Position numbers and translations under genes: made by a program | Source: Vombatus ursinus | Lineage: Eukaryota; Chordata; Mammalia; Diprotodontia; Vombatidae | DNA: 64,000 nucleotides | Assembly: GCF_900497805.2 (NCBI RefSeq) | Contig: NW_020954556.1 | Coordinates: 34,959,312-35,023,311, forward strand | Reading direction: 5' to 3' | Shown here: in pieces, positions 1 through 13,544 of the stretch | How the letters are laid out: every line of letters begins with the position of its first letter | Numbering within the stretch: position 1 is the stretch's first letter | Notes under the pieces: generated by a model | What the model was told of the DNA's origin: nothing | What the model saw: the letters and a program-made list of their open reading frames with translations, nothing else | Databases searched by the model: none

Positions 1-365
1 TTAAGTCTTCCCAGAAATGCAATGGTCTAAGATAATTCCAAAAGACTCAAGATGGAAAATGCTATCCACATCTAGAGAAAGAACAATGGAGTCTGAATGC
101 AGATTGAAAAATGCTATTTACTCTTTTGTTTTGTTTTGTTCTTTTCCTCTTTCTCATGGTATCTCCCATTAGTTCTAAGTCTTCTTTACAACATTACTAA
201 TGTGAAAATATGTTTAATATAAATGCATATGTAGTGTCTATAACAGATTGCATGCTGTCTTCAGGAGGGAAGGAAGGGAGAGAAAATTTAGAATTCAAAA
301 TTTTATGGAAGGGAATGTTGAAAACCAAAAATTAATTAATTAATTAATAAAAATAAATTAAATTG
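1..365 (+). mobile_element. L1 3' UTR and A-rich tail (marsupial L1)
   Basis: Plus-strand terminal part of a LINE-1 whose 5' part lies outside the window. It shows the marsupial L1 3' UTR order that recurs at 10216-10550, 23750-24089 and 61780-62119: 'cccagaaatgcaatggtcta', a 'gctatccacatctagagaaa' block, a T-rich stretch, 'catgctgtcttcaggaggga', and an end reading 'gggaatgttgaaaacc' followed by an AATT/AATAAA-rich tail. No coding sequence remains. Confidence 0.85.
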
Positions 366-2294
366 TATAACCTTCAGAATAAATACAGAAAAATATTTTT
401 ATTAATTAAAAGTTTCCAAAGATACATTTAAAGTTTATTATTTGATTTAATTTTAAATTACTTTATCCCAGTTAATTTGAACATAATAGAACTAGTTACT
501 GCATAAAATGTTTGTTGGTTAACTGATTTTGTTTAGAGACAACATTAACTTCTTTGAGATCAACTATTAGTAACTAAACACACACACATATACAAACACA
601 TGGACACACCAGATATAAAAAATAAAATTATTTATTTTCACATTCTACTTTCTCATAACTTTGAACAAATACCATTATTGATTAATTTCCTTCTCTTCAG
701 AACTCTTAGACCCATGGTATTTCAACATGTCTATTTATTTGTTTATTTGTTTAAATAAAATACATGGCTGTTACTTAGAAATATTCCTTGACCTCCTTAC
801 TATAAACCATACTCTCCAGATGTAGATCATTTGTAAAAACAGCAATACACTGTAAAATGTATTTTACTAAAGCTCAGTAAGAACACTATAGGTTTTTATT
901 CTGTTTTCAGAAGTTATATGTATGCATGAATTCACAGCATATTGCTTTCATTTATGATTATTGCCCATGTGGGCAAAGGAAATATCTGAAGAAAACAAGT
1001 CCTAGCCTTATAGCTCAAATATATTAGGGTTGGCACTGTGTGCAGTGCCTTCTTATACCTCTTGTAACACATGCTCTCAGACAATTCCGGTGCAAATACA
1101 CTTTTTAAACTATAATATTTAATTTTATATTCTAGGCAATGGCTAGTATCAGACACCACATAAGGAGATATAGTAATTAACAAGTTTAAAAATAAGTAAC
1201 ATTTTAAAACCTGAAGTCCATATTCAGCCTCTAAGTCCCAGTTAATCCTATTTATTCAAAAGGAAAAAAGTCTACTCACTGAAGAATAGGTTTCATTAAA
1301 AGGTATTAATTCCAAAATGAGTTATTCACTAATACACAAGCAAGATATTATTTTATGTTGCCAAATGACTTCTTTACTCAGTAGCACTTCATTTGTGTTA
1401 ATTAGTTCTGACTTTGGTAATGTAATTTGTAATGTATGTGTATGCATTGGGTCAGAAAGAGGAGGAGACTGGTAATGGCAGGAGTGCTGTAGAAAGTATG
1501 TATGTCTGTGGTCCTTGTACCTAATTTATTGCTTGTCTAAGATCCTTGGAAGTTTTGAAAAATTCAGGTAAAAGTCATTATCACTTTTTTCTTGCCTTAA
1601 ACTTTCTATTTTCTGGCCAATGTCAGAGCACTGAAAAAAGTCACATGAATATTTTAAAGATATTTGAAATTACACTGTTCAAAAATCTATAGTCCTGGTT
1701 AAGTTCACTCACATAGACCTAATAGGACATTTCAAGAGTCTCTGTCTCATTGTCTCCTTGTATGTAACCAGATAAATATAATAAAACAAGTAGATTTGGG
1801 ATTCTTTTTTTTCTGCCTAGACCTAACGGGCACAAGTAGGAGCAATGTCATGAAAACACAAAGAGTCTGATTAGGAGAAGGAAAAACTTCCTAACATCTG
1901 TATTCAGAAATGGAATGGGCTACCCAGGAAAGTAGAGGTTCTCCCTTCACTTGAAGTCTTGATGGCATCTGTGTTTCCCTTAAAACTTTGACATTTCACA
2001 ATTCTCTGATTGTGAAACTTTAAATTGCCTCAATTTTCCCTAATTCTTCATTTTTTGCTTAAATAAAACAAGTCCTTTCTTTTTATAGGTTATAGTAACT
2101 CATTCAATTATGGGAACATGACCATCCCGTCAGATTCAATTAAAGCAAATTCTTTCCTATTTTCACCTTTAGGATACTATATTGATAAAAGGGTCTTTAT
2201 ATTGGAATCTAATCTGTGAATCAGAACACCCAAAAATTTTTCTGTATACAAGTTCAAAGCACAAGTATTTTTTATTCCAGAAAATCATTATGCC
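366..2294. other. AT-rich non-coding DNA, no gene seen
   Basis: No recognisable repeat family or exon. A short CA-rich microsatellite lies near 578-606. The open frames here (for example 932-1183 minus) are short and resemble nothing I know. Confidence 0.6.
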
Positions 2295-2500
2295 ACAAAT
2301 GTCTAATGTAGTGGAAAGAGTACTGTACCAAGAACCAAAAGATTCAAGATTCAAATCCCAGCACTGTCCCTAATTTGCTGTGTGACCATATGCAACTTAT
2401 TTAAACTGTTTGTCTCAATATCCTTATTTGTAAAATGGAAATGATCTGGTCTAAGATTATTCCTAAGGACCCTTTCAGTTTTATAAATATATAAATATAG
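2295..2500 (+). repeat. MIR/CORE-SINE relic
   Basis: Plus-oriented tRNA-derived SINE. Visible are the 'agattcaaatcccagcactg' box-B-like segment, 'gctgtgtgaccatatgcaac', a 'tgtaaaatggaaatga' core and a tail resembling the 'ggtcccttccagctctaaat' end of marsupial CORE-SINEs. It is well diverged and therefore old. Confidence 0.6.
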
Positions 2501-3074
2501 CAATTGCATGCCTAATAGACTTGAGTCCCCAGCATATACTCAGGAAGACCAGTCAGCTTCTTTGTTTTAAAGAATGTTGTTTTTTATCAGACCAATTCCT
2601 CCTGAGTCATCAATCTCATAAAGTCAATAAGGGAACCAGCAAAAAACTTTTGAATAAGGACTGCCAAAGATACTGTATGAAATTGTGCCAGAAACATAAT
2701 GTATTTAATAAAGGATAAAGCACATTCAGCAATTAATAAGATGATTTGTAACACCTTACATATTTCCAGTAAAGATTGATGGAACTTGATAATCATTGAC
2801 AGATAATTAAAGGGCAAAATTTAACTTCTATGTAGCCACCCTTTACATGGGAATACCCCCATTACTTTATGTAATGGATACCTGAAAAAAGTAATGGACT
2901 TAAATGGTAGTGACAGATGGTAATTACTCATTGTCTTCAGTGATATTATGTGAAATCCACTGATATAAAATAGAAAAGTGAAGAAAATTAGGGAGAAGAA
3001 ATTTCAGCCAGTAATAAACATTATCTATAGACCAAGTAGACCTAGGTGGTGAACTGTTACAACTGGAATTGGGA
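2501..3074. other. Non-coding, no gene seen
   Basis: Overlapping short frames on both strands (2521-2718 and 2587-2817) have no recognisable product. I see no repeat family. Confidence 0.5.
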
Positions 3075-3335
3075 AGAACTGTGCCCAAAACCCAATTACT
3101 AGCTATGTGATACTAAGCAAGTTACTAAACCTCTGCCTCAGTTTGCTAATCTGTAAAATAATAACAATAACAATAATAATAATAACAATAACAATAATAA
3201 CAACAACAATAATACCTATCAGGGTTGGTATGACAATAAAATGAGATGATAGTTAAATAATTTGCGAACCTTAAAGCACTATGTAAAATACATAGAATAT
3301 ATAAATACTAGCACTAGGAATAGTGATGACAGTGA
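3075..3335 (+). repeat. MIR-like SINE with an expanded AAT/AAC tract
   Basis: Plus-oriented MIR/CORE-SINE: 'ctagctatgtgatactaagc', 'cctctgcctcagtttgctaa', 'ctgtaaaataataac', then a 'aaagcactatgtaaaataca' tail. The usual short AT-rich part after the CORE is expanded into a (AAT/AAC)n microsatellite at about 3158-3213, a common way trinucleotide repeats start in SINEs. Confidence 0.6.
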
Positions 3336-4196
3336 TAACAACAATAATCGTAACGTTAAATAAAAGAACCACATGGAAATATTTGATCTATCAATTGAAA
3401 GACTAATATGAAAGATGTAGGTAGATGTGTTGGTATATGTGAACTTATAAGCATGTTCTATGTCTGAAACTTCATTTGGCAGTCCTTAGTGGCAGAGATA
3501 AAAATGTTATAGACCACTGATGTTTAAATCAAATAGAAACAGATCCTTGTGGCCACATATTGATTTTGAAATTTTCTCTATTGTATTACATTTTTACTTA
3601 TTTTGTTTAACATTTCTCAGTTATATTCTCATTTCAGCAGGTACCAGAGGTAAGAAAACCTCTAGTATAACAACTTTAGTGTAGACAAGTCAGTAGAATT
3701 CCTTCTTGATAATGAACTCAACCTTTTGAATTCATTCTCATTTGTCAGAAACATTAAAAAAAAACTTAGAGCAATAAAATATCACATGGCCTCTATCGAA
3801 ATATTTCTCTGTAGTAAGACTGATTACTGCTTGTGTTAGAAAGCTCCAAACTGTGGTAATACTTGTTATAAAGCAATTTATTCTGTTTTAAACCTCCTAT
3901 CATGATTAGAACTACTTTAGGATGGATAATGATAATAAGAATAATTTATATTTATAAAATAATAGAACAGAAGAGTAGAACAAGTTATGAAACCCCATGT
4001 GCTAAGTGAAGTAGGCTAGATCATATAAGAAATAAAATATTCTGACAAAATGACCTTCCTTAAAACTCTTGTATATAGAATGAATCAGAATCTCAGATTT
4101 ACAAGTATCATCAGAAACAACTATCTCATCCAATTCATATGTAAAAAAAAGTCACCCAAAATATAATAGATCTGCTTCCAATTAAGATGCCCTGTG
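3336..4196. other. AT-rich non-coding DNA, no gene seen
   Basis: No family recognised, no splice-flanked open frame noticed. An ATAA-rich stretch lies around 3925-3965. Confidence 0.5.
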
Positions 4197-4460
4197 TTAG
4201 GAAGCAGCTAGGTGGCACAATGATAGAGTGCTGGACCTTCATGAGGAAAATTTGAGTGCAAATCCAAACTCAGGCACTGTATAGCTGCATGATCCTGGGC
4301 AGATCACTTTACCTCTGTCTAAGTTTCCTCAACTGTAAAACGGGGGTAATAATTGCACTTACATGAGAGAGTTATTGTGAATATCAAATGAGATAATATT
4401 TGTAAAGTGCTTGGCACAATATCTGGCACATAGTAGGTGCTATTGGTGATGACTGATGAT
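4197..4460 (+). repeat. Mar1-like marsupial CORE-SINE
   Basis: The head 'gcagctaggtggcacaatga' is the marsupial tRNA-derived SINE head, followed by the CORE ('ctgtctaagtttcctcaact', 'gtaaaacggggg') and a MIR-like tail ('gcttggcacaatatctggca', 'catagtaggtgcta'). A GAT-rich trinucleotide microsatellite follows at about 4447-4485. Orientation plus, full length or nearly so. Confidence 0.75.
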
Positions 4461-5984
4461 AATGATGATGATGGTGATGATGATCTTGTAGAGAACAAGG
4501 ACAGAAGAGCCCAGATGCCATACAAATATGCCAGACTTTTTTTAAAGTTCTAGTCAAAATAATGATTAATTGATCCAGGTATGCTTGACAAAAGCTGAAA
4601 TGATAATAATTACAAAAAATTATAAACAGTGCATGAGACAAAAAAGCAAGAAAATCTAAGGCATATCCTGTCAAAACAAGTGACCTAGAAATAGATTGAT
4701 AAGAGATCACTACTCATCAGACTACTGAAAAATCATGACCAAAACCCCTAAATTCTGGATACCATATTTCAAGAAAATATGAATGAAGACTATCCAAATA
4801 TTTTAGAACTAGAGGGAAAAGGAAAAATAGAAAGAATGCATGAACAGTGCTCTGAAAGATATACCAAAATGAAAATTAGAATGTAATATTTAAAATCTAG
4901 ACTTTCAAATCAAGAAAAAAATGCCAGCAGCAAAAAAGGTTTACATATCAAAAAACTATATGCTCATAGAAGACCTGGCAGCTACTGTTTTAAAGGAGAA
5001 TTGGTCTCAGAATACACTGTTTCAAAATTCAAAATAAAAAGTTTAATAAAAATAACTCACTTTGAAAAATAGTATTATCCTAAAAGGAAAATAATTAATC
5101 TTTAAGAAAATAGAGGACTTCTAAGCACTTCTGAAGAAAAAAAATAACTAAATTCAAATAGAATCTTTGAAAGAGAAACTCCTATGCCAAGAGAAACTTA
5201 GAAATCTAAATAAAGCTGAACATTTGGGAGGGGCTATATGATGATAAAGCACTCATATTTTAATGAGGAAAAAAACTGAATGTGTCTTCAAAGCTATAAT
5301 TTCTTCAAGGCTTACGTAATTTAGAGAAATATGACAAATGGGGCTATATTGTTTTGTTTTGATTGTATTGAAAGAAAAAATAAAAAGGATTTTAATGGTT
5401 TATGCCAGAATATAAGAGGGGTTAAAGAATGTAGCATTTATTATTTCACATTATTGAGAGTCATGTAAAAAAGACTATACAGATTTAGAGAATGGAGTGG
5501 TGGAGCATAAATCATATGAAATTTACTTTCATCTCTACAACACTAATGAAGGTTTAAAAACATGTGGCTTCTTACACACAGAGAGAAAGCTTGATATTGA
5601 AAGACATTAAATGCAGAAAGTTAACAGATAAGATTAGGGAAAGAGTGAAGACAGTTTGTTTGGTTTTTTTTTTATGCAGCAAAGGTCAATGAAACCTTAC
5701 TAATCAGAGAGACATTAGTTGTAATTAAACAAGTTATAATTTATAAAAGTAGATCACAAAAGGGATACTAAAAGGGGAAAGGGGATGAGGATTCATAATT
5801 GTGATCTCAATGAAGGAAAGAGAATTAAGGAAATCTTATGGAAGAAGATCAGTACTTTTATAAATCACCAATATTGAGCATGCTCTCTTTCATTGAGGAT
5901 ACATCTCCTTATTATTTGTAAAGAGGATAATGGAGGCAAAAAATAATAATTTTTTGAGATTATACACAATTAATAATCATAACC

Positions 5985-6532
5985 ATGAATATTAATGGAA
6001 TTAACTCACCCATAAAATGAAGAGGGTAACAAAAAAGTAAAACATCAAAATCCAACATGTTGTTTGTAAGAAATATTTGAAAAATAAAGATTCATTTAAA
6101 GTGAAAATGAGGATATGTTTAAAGATAACTAGGGAAAGTTGATTATCTAACTAATAACAACATGTAATACATATTTGCAAAATGATATTCTATTTAAAAT
6201 CTTAAATGATAATTATTAAAATTACATAAATAGACAATAAAATTAATACTTAGGGATCTCAATGTATCTTCTTTCAGAGTCAAAGAAATCTTTAAAAAAA
6301 GATAAATGAACATGAAGGTAAAGATCAAAATAGAATTATTGAAGTTAGATATGGTTGGTCTATGGAAACTGGAACTAGATCTCTAATGAAAAGTGGTAGA
6401 TAAAAATGTACATAATATCTGAGCATGACACTTTGATAAAAACCGACTATGCATTAGATCATAAAAATCCAGAAACAAATAATGATAAGTAGAAAAAATA
6501 AGCACATCATTGCTGTCCACAATATGATAGCA

Positions 6533-6576
<44 letters not shown>

Positions 6577-9500
6577 CCTTTAAGGAAAAGATAACAATTA
6601 ATCCAAGAGTAAATTAATCATAAAGAATTGACAGTTCAAAGAACTAATAATAGAAACAATCAAAATATTGTTAAAGTAAATATCAAAACTATTTCTATAT
6701 ACAAATGACATGATAGTCTATTTGGGGAAGAAAAACATTAAATTAAATAAATCAAAATAAATTAAAATCATGAATAGCCAGAAAAATGCAAGTATTTAAA
6801 CAAAACCTAGTGATATAGAAAGAGATAATACACCCAAAAAACCTACATAATGCATAATTTTTTTTTGCCTGTTTGCTTACAAATGTACATGCAGGAATAT
6901 ATATGAATATATAAAGGAATATATAATATTTGTTTTATATATATGTATATATATATATATAAATTAGAAGCAGGGGAGAGGAGTGTTTTTTGCAAATATA
7001 GATTAAGGTGAATAGGAGATCAAGGAAGATAAAATAGCAATCCATTTCAAAAAGGCAGAAATATTAAATGCATGCCTTTAAGATCATGATGCAATAAAAA
7101 TTAAATATAGTAAGGGGACATGGAAAGATAGACTAAAAATTAATTGAAAACTAAATAGTCTAATCCTAAAGAATGGGTGGGTCAAACAATAAATCATAGA
7201 AACAATCAATAAATTCATCCAAGAGAATGATAATAATGAGATAACATACCAACACTTATGGGATGCTGCCAAAGTAGTTCATAAGGGAAATTTTAATGTC
7301 TCTAAATGCTTTCATAAATAAAATACAGAAAGAGGAGATCAATGAATTGGACATAGAACTAAAAAAGTTGGAAAAAAATTAACAGTTCCCAATTAAATAC
7401 CAAATTAGAAATTCTGAAAATCAAGAAGATAAATCAAATTGAAATTAAAAAAAAACTATTGAACTAATAAATAAAACTAAGAGCTGGTTTTATGAAAAAG
7501 AAGATAAATATTTGGTTAATTTGATTAAAAAAAGAAAAAAGAGAACCAAATTACTAGCACCAAAAATTAAAAGGGTGAATTCACCACAAATGAAGAAGGC
7601 ATTAAAACAATAATTAGAAGCTATGTTGCCCAATTCTATGTCAATAAATCTAACAATCTAAGTGAAATGGATGAATATTCACCAAAAAATATAAATTGCA
7701 CAGATTAACAGAAAAGGAAGTAAAATACTTAAATAATCCTATGTCAGAAAAAGAAATTAAACAAGCCATCTTAAGAAAAAATCAACAGGGCCCACTGGGT
7801 TTACAAGTGAATTGTACCAAACATTTAAAGAACAACTAATTCCAATACTATATAAACTATTTGGAAAAATTTGCAAAGGAGCCCTATCAAACTCTTTTTA
7901 TGATACAAATAGTGTTGATATCTAAACTGGGAAGAACCAAAATAGAGAAAGAAAAATTATAGAACAATTTCCCTAATGAATATAGATGCAAAAATTGTAA
8001 ACAAAATATTAGGAAATATATTACAGAAACTTATCACAAGAATAACACACTATGACCAGGTGGAATTTATACCAGGAATGCAGGGCTGGTCCAATGTTAG
8101 GAAAACTATCAGTATAATTTGACCATATCAGTAATAAAATTAACAGAAATCATATGATTACCTCAATAGATGCAGAAAAAGCTTTTGACAAAATGTAACA
8201 CCCATTCCTATGAAAAACACTAGAGAGTACAAAATCAATAGTTTTCCTTAAAGTGATAAGTAGCATCTATCTAAAATAATCAGCAACCCTATATGTAATG
8301 GGAATAAACTGGAAGCATTTCCAATAAGTTCAGGGGTGAAATAAGGATGTCCATTATTACCATTGTTATTCAATATTGTACTAGACACGTTAGCTTAGGA
8401 ATACAAGAAGAGAAAGAATTGAAGAAAATAGAATAGGCAAAGAAGATACAAAGTTATCACACTTTGTAGATGATACAATGGTGCACTTAAAGAATCTTAA
8501 ATACTCAATTAAAATATTTGAAATAATTAACAACTTTAGCAAACTTGCAGGATATTAAACAAACCCATGTAAATCATCAGCATTTCTATACATTACTATC
8601 AAATACCAGCAGTAAGCAAAAATTCCATTTAAAGTAACAATAGACAATATAAAATATTTGTGTGTCTTACTGCCAAGACAAACCCAGGAACTATATGAAC
8701 ACAATTACAAAACACTTTTCACACAAATAAAGTCAAATCTAATTAATTGGGGGAAAAATCAGTTGCTCATGAATAGGGTGAGGTAATATAATAAAAATGA
8801 CAATTCTTCCTAAATCAGTTTATTTATTCAGTGTTATACCAATTAAACTACCAAAAATTATTTTGTAGAGCTAGAAAAAATTATAACAAAATTCATCTGG
8901 AAGAACAAAAGGTCCAGAATATTGAGGGAATTAATGAAAAAAAAATGATGCAAGTAAAGGTGGCTTAACTGTAACAGTATTATAAAGCAGCAATTATCAA
9001 AACTACTTGGTACTGGCTAAGAAATAGTGGTGGATCAGTGGAATAGGTGAGGTACATAAGACACACTAGTCAATGACTATAGTAATCTACTGTTTGATAA
9101 TCCCAAAGACTCTAGATCTTGGGATAAGAACTCACTATTTGACAAAAATTGCGGGGAAAACTGGAAACCATCATGGTAGAAACTAGGCATAGACCAACAT
9201 CTTACACCAAATAGCCAGATAAGGTCAAAATGGGTACACAATTCAGACATAAAGGGTGATACTGTAAGCAAACTGGGAGAGCAAGGAATAGTTTGTCTGT
9301 CAGATTTATGGAGAACAGAAGAAGTTATAACTGTATAAGAGAAAGAGCATTATGAATTGCAAAATATAACTTTGATTACATTAAATTAAAAAGGTTTTGC
9401 ATAAACAAAGCCAATTCACCCTAGATTAGAAGGGAAGCAGAAAGGAGGGAAGCAATTTTTATAGCTAATGTCTCTGATAAAGGTCTCATTTCTAAAATAA

Positions 9501-10213
9501 CTAGAGAACTGAGTCAAATTAATTAGAATATAAATCATTCCTCAACTGACAAATGGTAAAAGGACATGAACAGGCAGTTTTCAGATGAAGAAATTAAAGC
9601 TATACTCATATAAAACTTCTCTTAATCACTATTGATTAGAAAAATACAAATCAAAACAATTCTGAGGTATCACATCACACCTATCAGATTGGCTAACATG
9701 ACAAAACAGGAGGAAGATAGATAAATGTAGGAGAAGATGTGGGAAAATTACAACACTAATTCAGTGTTGGTGGAATTGTGGACTGATCCAACCATTCAAG
9801 AGAGCAATTTGGATGTATGCCCAAAGGGCTATGAAACTGTGCATCCTTTTTGAACCAACAATAACACTTCTAGATCTGTATCCCAAAGAGATCATAAAAA
9901 TTGGAAAAGGACCCACATGTGCAAAAATATTTATAGCAGCTCTTTTGTGGTGGCCAAAAATTGGAAATTGAGGGGATGCCCATCGATTAGGGAATGGCTG
10001 AGCAAGTTGTGGTATATGAATGTAATGGAATACTATTGTTCCATAAGAAATGTTGAGCAGGCAGACTTCAGAAAAACCTCAAAAGACTTAAGTGAATTGA
10101 TGCTGAGTGAGGTGAGTAGAACCAGGAGAATGTTGTACAAAGTAAGTGAAGTAAGCAGAACCAGGAGAACATTGTACATAGTAACAGCAATGTTGTGGAA
10201 TGACCAACCTTGA
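5985..10213 (+). pseudogene. L1-A ORF2 (endonuclease-reverse transcriptase), decayed
   Basis: The ORF2 product nicks target DNA with an apurinic-type endonuclease and copies L1 RNA by target-primed reverse transcription. The start is placed at the ATG giving M-N-I-N-G-I-N-S-P-I-K, matching the conserved endonuclease N-terminus of L1. The reverse transcriptase catalytic box is visible at 8463-8480 as F-V-D-D-T-M; the usual form is F-A-D-D. The C-terminal part holds the family signature GCPSIREWLSKLWYMN (near 9975-10020). The reading frame is broken many times. An in-frame 39-bp tandem duplication lies near the end at 10106-10183, giving two copies of an EVSRTRR-type 13-residue unit. Confidence 0.8.
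6536..6573. repeat. (TG)n microsatellite
   Basis: About 19 TG units inside L1-A ORF2. It is a simple repeat that expanded after the L1 inserted, since the flanking ORF2 remains on both sides. Confidence 0.95.
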
Positions 10214-10555
10214 TAGACTTAGGTCTTCCCAGCAATGCAATAATCTAAGACAATTTCAAAAGACCCAAGATGGAAAATGCTATCCACATCCAGAGAAAGA
10301 ACTATAGAGTCTGAATTCAGATTGAAATGAGATTTTATCTTTTTTTTTATTCTTGTAGTTTTCCACTTTTATTCTGATTCTTCTTTCACAACATTATTAA
10401 TGTGGAAATATGTTTAATACAATTGTACATGTATAGCCTATATCAGATTGCATGCTGTTTTGCGGAGGTGAGGGGAAGACAACTCAGAACTCAAAATCTT
10501 ATAAAAGTGAATGTTGAAAATGAAAGCTAAATAAATTAAAAACACAGGAAAAAAG

Positions 10556-11099
10556 AATTTCAAACTCAAAATGTAAATAAAAAGAATGTTATAAATGGAT
10601 AAATAATATATATTTATTTTTCAAAAGTTGCACTTGCAGAGGATTAGGAAAATGTCACATTGTTCCTTGAGATTCATAGAAAGCATTTAATAAATTTTTA
10701 TTGAATGACAAAAAATCATATATCCAAATTGCATACATTTACATATTTATATGTATGTGTATGCATGTAATAATATATGTGTTTATGTATGATGCATGTA
10801 TGGGTATATGTTGAACTGATTCAAGTAAATAAGAATAGCAACTAGAACTAGATCTATAGATACATATTCATATATTTTATTCATGTATTTCTATATATAT
10901 ATAGGTATATATTTCTAGTGATAGATATGTATTATATATATATATGTAAGATGACAGAGGTAGAGAGAGACAGAGAGAGATAAAGAGAGAAAAACACAGA
11001 GAGAGAGAGTCAGTTTTGAAGGAAAAAAACCACAAGTTACCACTAAACGTATGTAAAAATGTTCCAAATCATTAATATCAAAAATATGAATTAAAATAA
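10556..11099. other. AT-rich and purine-rich simple sequence, no gene
   Basis: Contains TATG/TA-rich microsatellite stretches at about 10735-10945 and a GA-rich stretch at about 10955-11010. Nothing else recognised. Confidence 0.6.
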
Positions 11100-12440
11100 T
11101 GCTGATATGTCTTACTAAATTGAAGTCAAATAATTCTTTGAGTTCAACCCTCTATCCACCTGACTGTGCAATTCTTGAAACAATATCACCACATCTATTC
11201 TACAAAAATAAGGTGTGAGACCTTATAAAATGCTTGTGGAAACTTAAGATATCTTTATCAATAGCATTCCCATGTATAAAAGAAGATGGTGCATTAGTCT
11301 GGTCAAACATGATATTAATGAAGTTGTGCTGATTGTTCACATCACTGATCCCTTTTCTAAGCATCTCAGGTATGTTTACCTACATACATACCTATATATG
11401 TGTGTGTGTGTGTGTGTATACATATATACATACGCATACACTTTTTTTCTCAGAATAAAATTCAATCTTGCTGGTTTATATTTCTTGGGATCCATTCTTT
11501 CTTTAAATACTTGAGACAATATTATTCTTCCTCATCCTTTCAATCCATCTCCTTTTCTCCACGGTTCCTGAAAGATTACTGCCGATGACTCAGCAATTGT
11601 ATTTACATATTCTGTTTAGTACCATGCAAAGTGGTTCATCTGAATCAAGTGAATTGAACTTACTAAGGACATTTTGTTGCTGTTGTTCAGTTATTGCAGT
11701 GTGTCAACTCTTTATGACTCTACTCCAGGTTTTCTTGGCAAAGATGCTGGAGTGGTTTTCCACTTTCTTCTCCAGCCCATTTTATAAATAAGGATACTGA
11801 GGCAGAAAGGTTAAGTAACTTCCCCAGGATTATACAGCTAGTAAATGTCTGAGGCTGGATTTGAACTCAGGTCTTCCTGATGCTAGGCCCAGTACTTTAT
11901 CCACTATGCCACCTAACTGCCATTAAGGACAGTTAGACCCTCTTATTTATCTGTTATTAATACCCTATAGACACTTTAATCTTGTCCTTTCTGTGCTAAT
12001 ATCATTCTCCTTGGAGGAGAAAAGAGAGAAGTTCTTCCATTTCTCTGTTTGAGCTCTTTTCTCTAAACCATATAGTTATTTTAGAAGTATCTTTTTGTTA
12101 TCCTTAGATTTTTAGCTTTTCTCACTACCCTCAGTCCATTTTGATCTGTAAGTATCTTGACTATTCTTTTTGTATCAAGATATGCCTTTATTTTCATACT
12201 CTCTTATCTATCCTTGCTTGTATCCTCTATTCAGGCCCTTTTGCAATTTAAGTTAGATGGTGAGTTCCTTGTGCATCCATATCAGTCTCTTTAGAAACCT
12301 CTCACTGTTTCCATCTGCTTCAAAATGTTTTCTTTTTTTTTCTTCAAAGTTTTATGCTTAAAAACTTCCCATTCCTTCCACACTAATTTTTTTGATCATA
12401 CTTATAGCCTAATTCACAGATTAGTTGTGACCTATAAGTT
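11100..12440 (+). mobile_element. Ancient LINE relic, L3/CR1-like, split by a SINE
   Basis: The segments 11100-11671 and 11924-12440 read like one old LINE fragment. Recalled L3/CR1-type phrases are only loosely matched: 'gtgctgattgttcacatcac', 'gatgactcagcaattgtatt', 'gaattgaacttactaaggac' joined across the SINE to 'agttagaccctcttatttat'. A (GT)n microsatellite lies at about 11397-11420. The family is not certain; a search against L3/CR1 consensus would decide. Confidence 0.4.
11672..11923 (-). repeat. Marsupial tRNA-derived SINE (Mar1/Opo1-like), full length
   Basis: Minus-oriented. The head 'ggcagttaggtggcatagtg' reads leftward from 11923, followed by the B-box segment, CORE, the 'ctggagaagaaagtgga' block and a (CAA)n-type 3' end at 11672. 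It is flanked by 8-bp direct repeats 'taaggaca' at 11664-11671 and 11924-11931, consistent with LINE-mediated insertion into the older LINE relic. Confidence 0.85.
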
Positions 12441-13544
12441 GTATTAATGGATAGAAAGTAAAATGTAAATGTAAGTTTTTATAGTATATTGTACAAGTTT
12501 TACAAATTGTATAATCCCTTATACCTATTAGGTGCTATAAATATTCATTTGTAAATAAATGAATATTTGGTTAAGCTGAATTCAATTGACACAGATTTTC
12601 CTATGTCAGGTTTCTGAAGTAAGATATACTTTATTGTGAAGCCCAAGAAAGGACAAAAAGCATTCATGTCCATTGTAATCCTAACTGGGTAAGGTTTTCA
12701 TTTTGCAATCACTACATTTTGAGTTAACTTTCCACAAAAGTGGGTTAATTTTAACTGGAGAAATTTATGATTATAATTATAACTATGTCTTCATATGCAT
12801 GTGTGTGTCTAAGCTTTACAGTTATCACTTCCACATCATAGGGTTAAAGATGTGGTGCCCCCATGGTCTGGAAAATCCATGCAAAAATTTTTGACCCTCT
12901 CTTTGTATCAGAGAAGAAGTCTGAATTATTATGGTATTAAAAATAAAATATCTTGATATTATATAATATTATACATATATTTTATGCGTTCTTGAGTTTC
13001 TAAACATTTTCTGTATTGTCTGTATTGTCTACTGACCCTTGCTGTCATCTGAGCCTTCTACAAAACTCCCTCAAAATTCCCAATTAATTTCTTATGCCAA
13101 CCCATGATATATTGAAACTATGATGGGGAAACTCATAATGTGGAAAGGATAACTGTATACAGCTAAGTCTTGATTAGTGTGAATAATAGAACTTGCAAAT
13201 AAGTCCAAAATATTTGAATTTGCCCTATTCAAATACGTAAATTTATAAAATGTGGTGATTTATTCTTTCCCAATGAAATTCAAATCCAAATAATGCATTA
13301 TTTGTGCTAACCAGCACCTAACTTACTTTAATCACTCTTGAATTATGATGCTTTCCTTAATTTTAGGCACTCTTTAATCTATAGAAGGTAATGATAGAAT
13401 AGAATTCAAACTCTGACAATGAAATGTGAAATTTAAAAAAAAAATCTTAATTTTTAGACCCTTCAGCTTAATCATTGCTAAAAGGATTAAGGGAAACTAG
13501 AACATATGTTGATTAGTATAGCATTAATTACTGGAGATCACTGG
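12441..13544. other. Non-coding, no gene seen
   Basis: AT-rich, no family recognised. The frame at 12703-12894 (63 codons) has no recognisable product. Confidence 0.5.

Larger units (their letters stand above)
4570..10555 (+). mobile_element. L1-A: long decayed LINE-1
   Basis: Longest single L1 of the window, plus strand. The 5' UTR and start of ORF1 are absent. ORF1 remains are recognisable at about 4640-5000 (the ENHDQ...IFQE...NILELEGK stretch common to marsupial L1 ORF1). ORF2 runs from about 5985 to 10213 and the 3' UTR from 10216 to about 10550, ending in an A-rich tail. Many stops and frameshifts make it non-functional; only the C-terminal 98 codons of ORF2 (9917-10213) are open. An AT-rich (TATA)n patch at 6940-6962 and a (TG)n microsatellite at 6536-6573 interrupt ORF2. 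No clear target-site duplication was found. Confidence 0.85.

Noticed and set aside
3158-3213. CRISPR-like or structured direct repeats
   Set aside because: Simple (AAT/AAC)n microsatellite with no spacers; the same applies to the other short tandem runs in the window.
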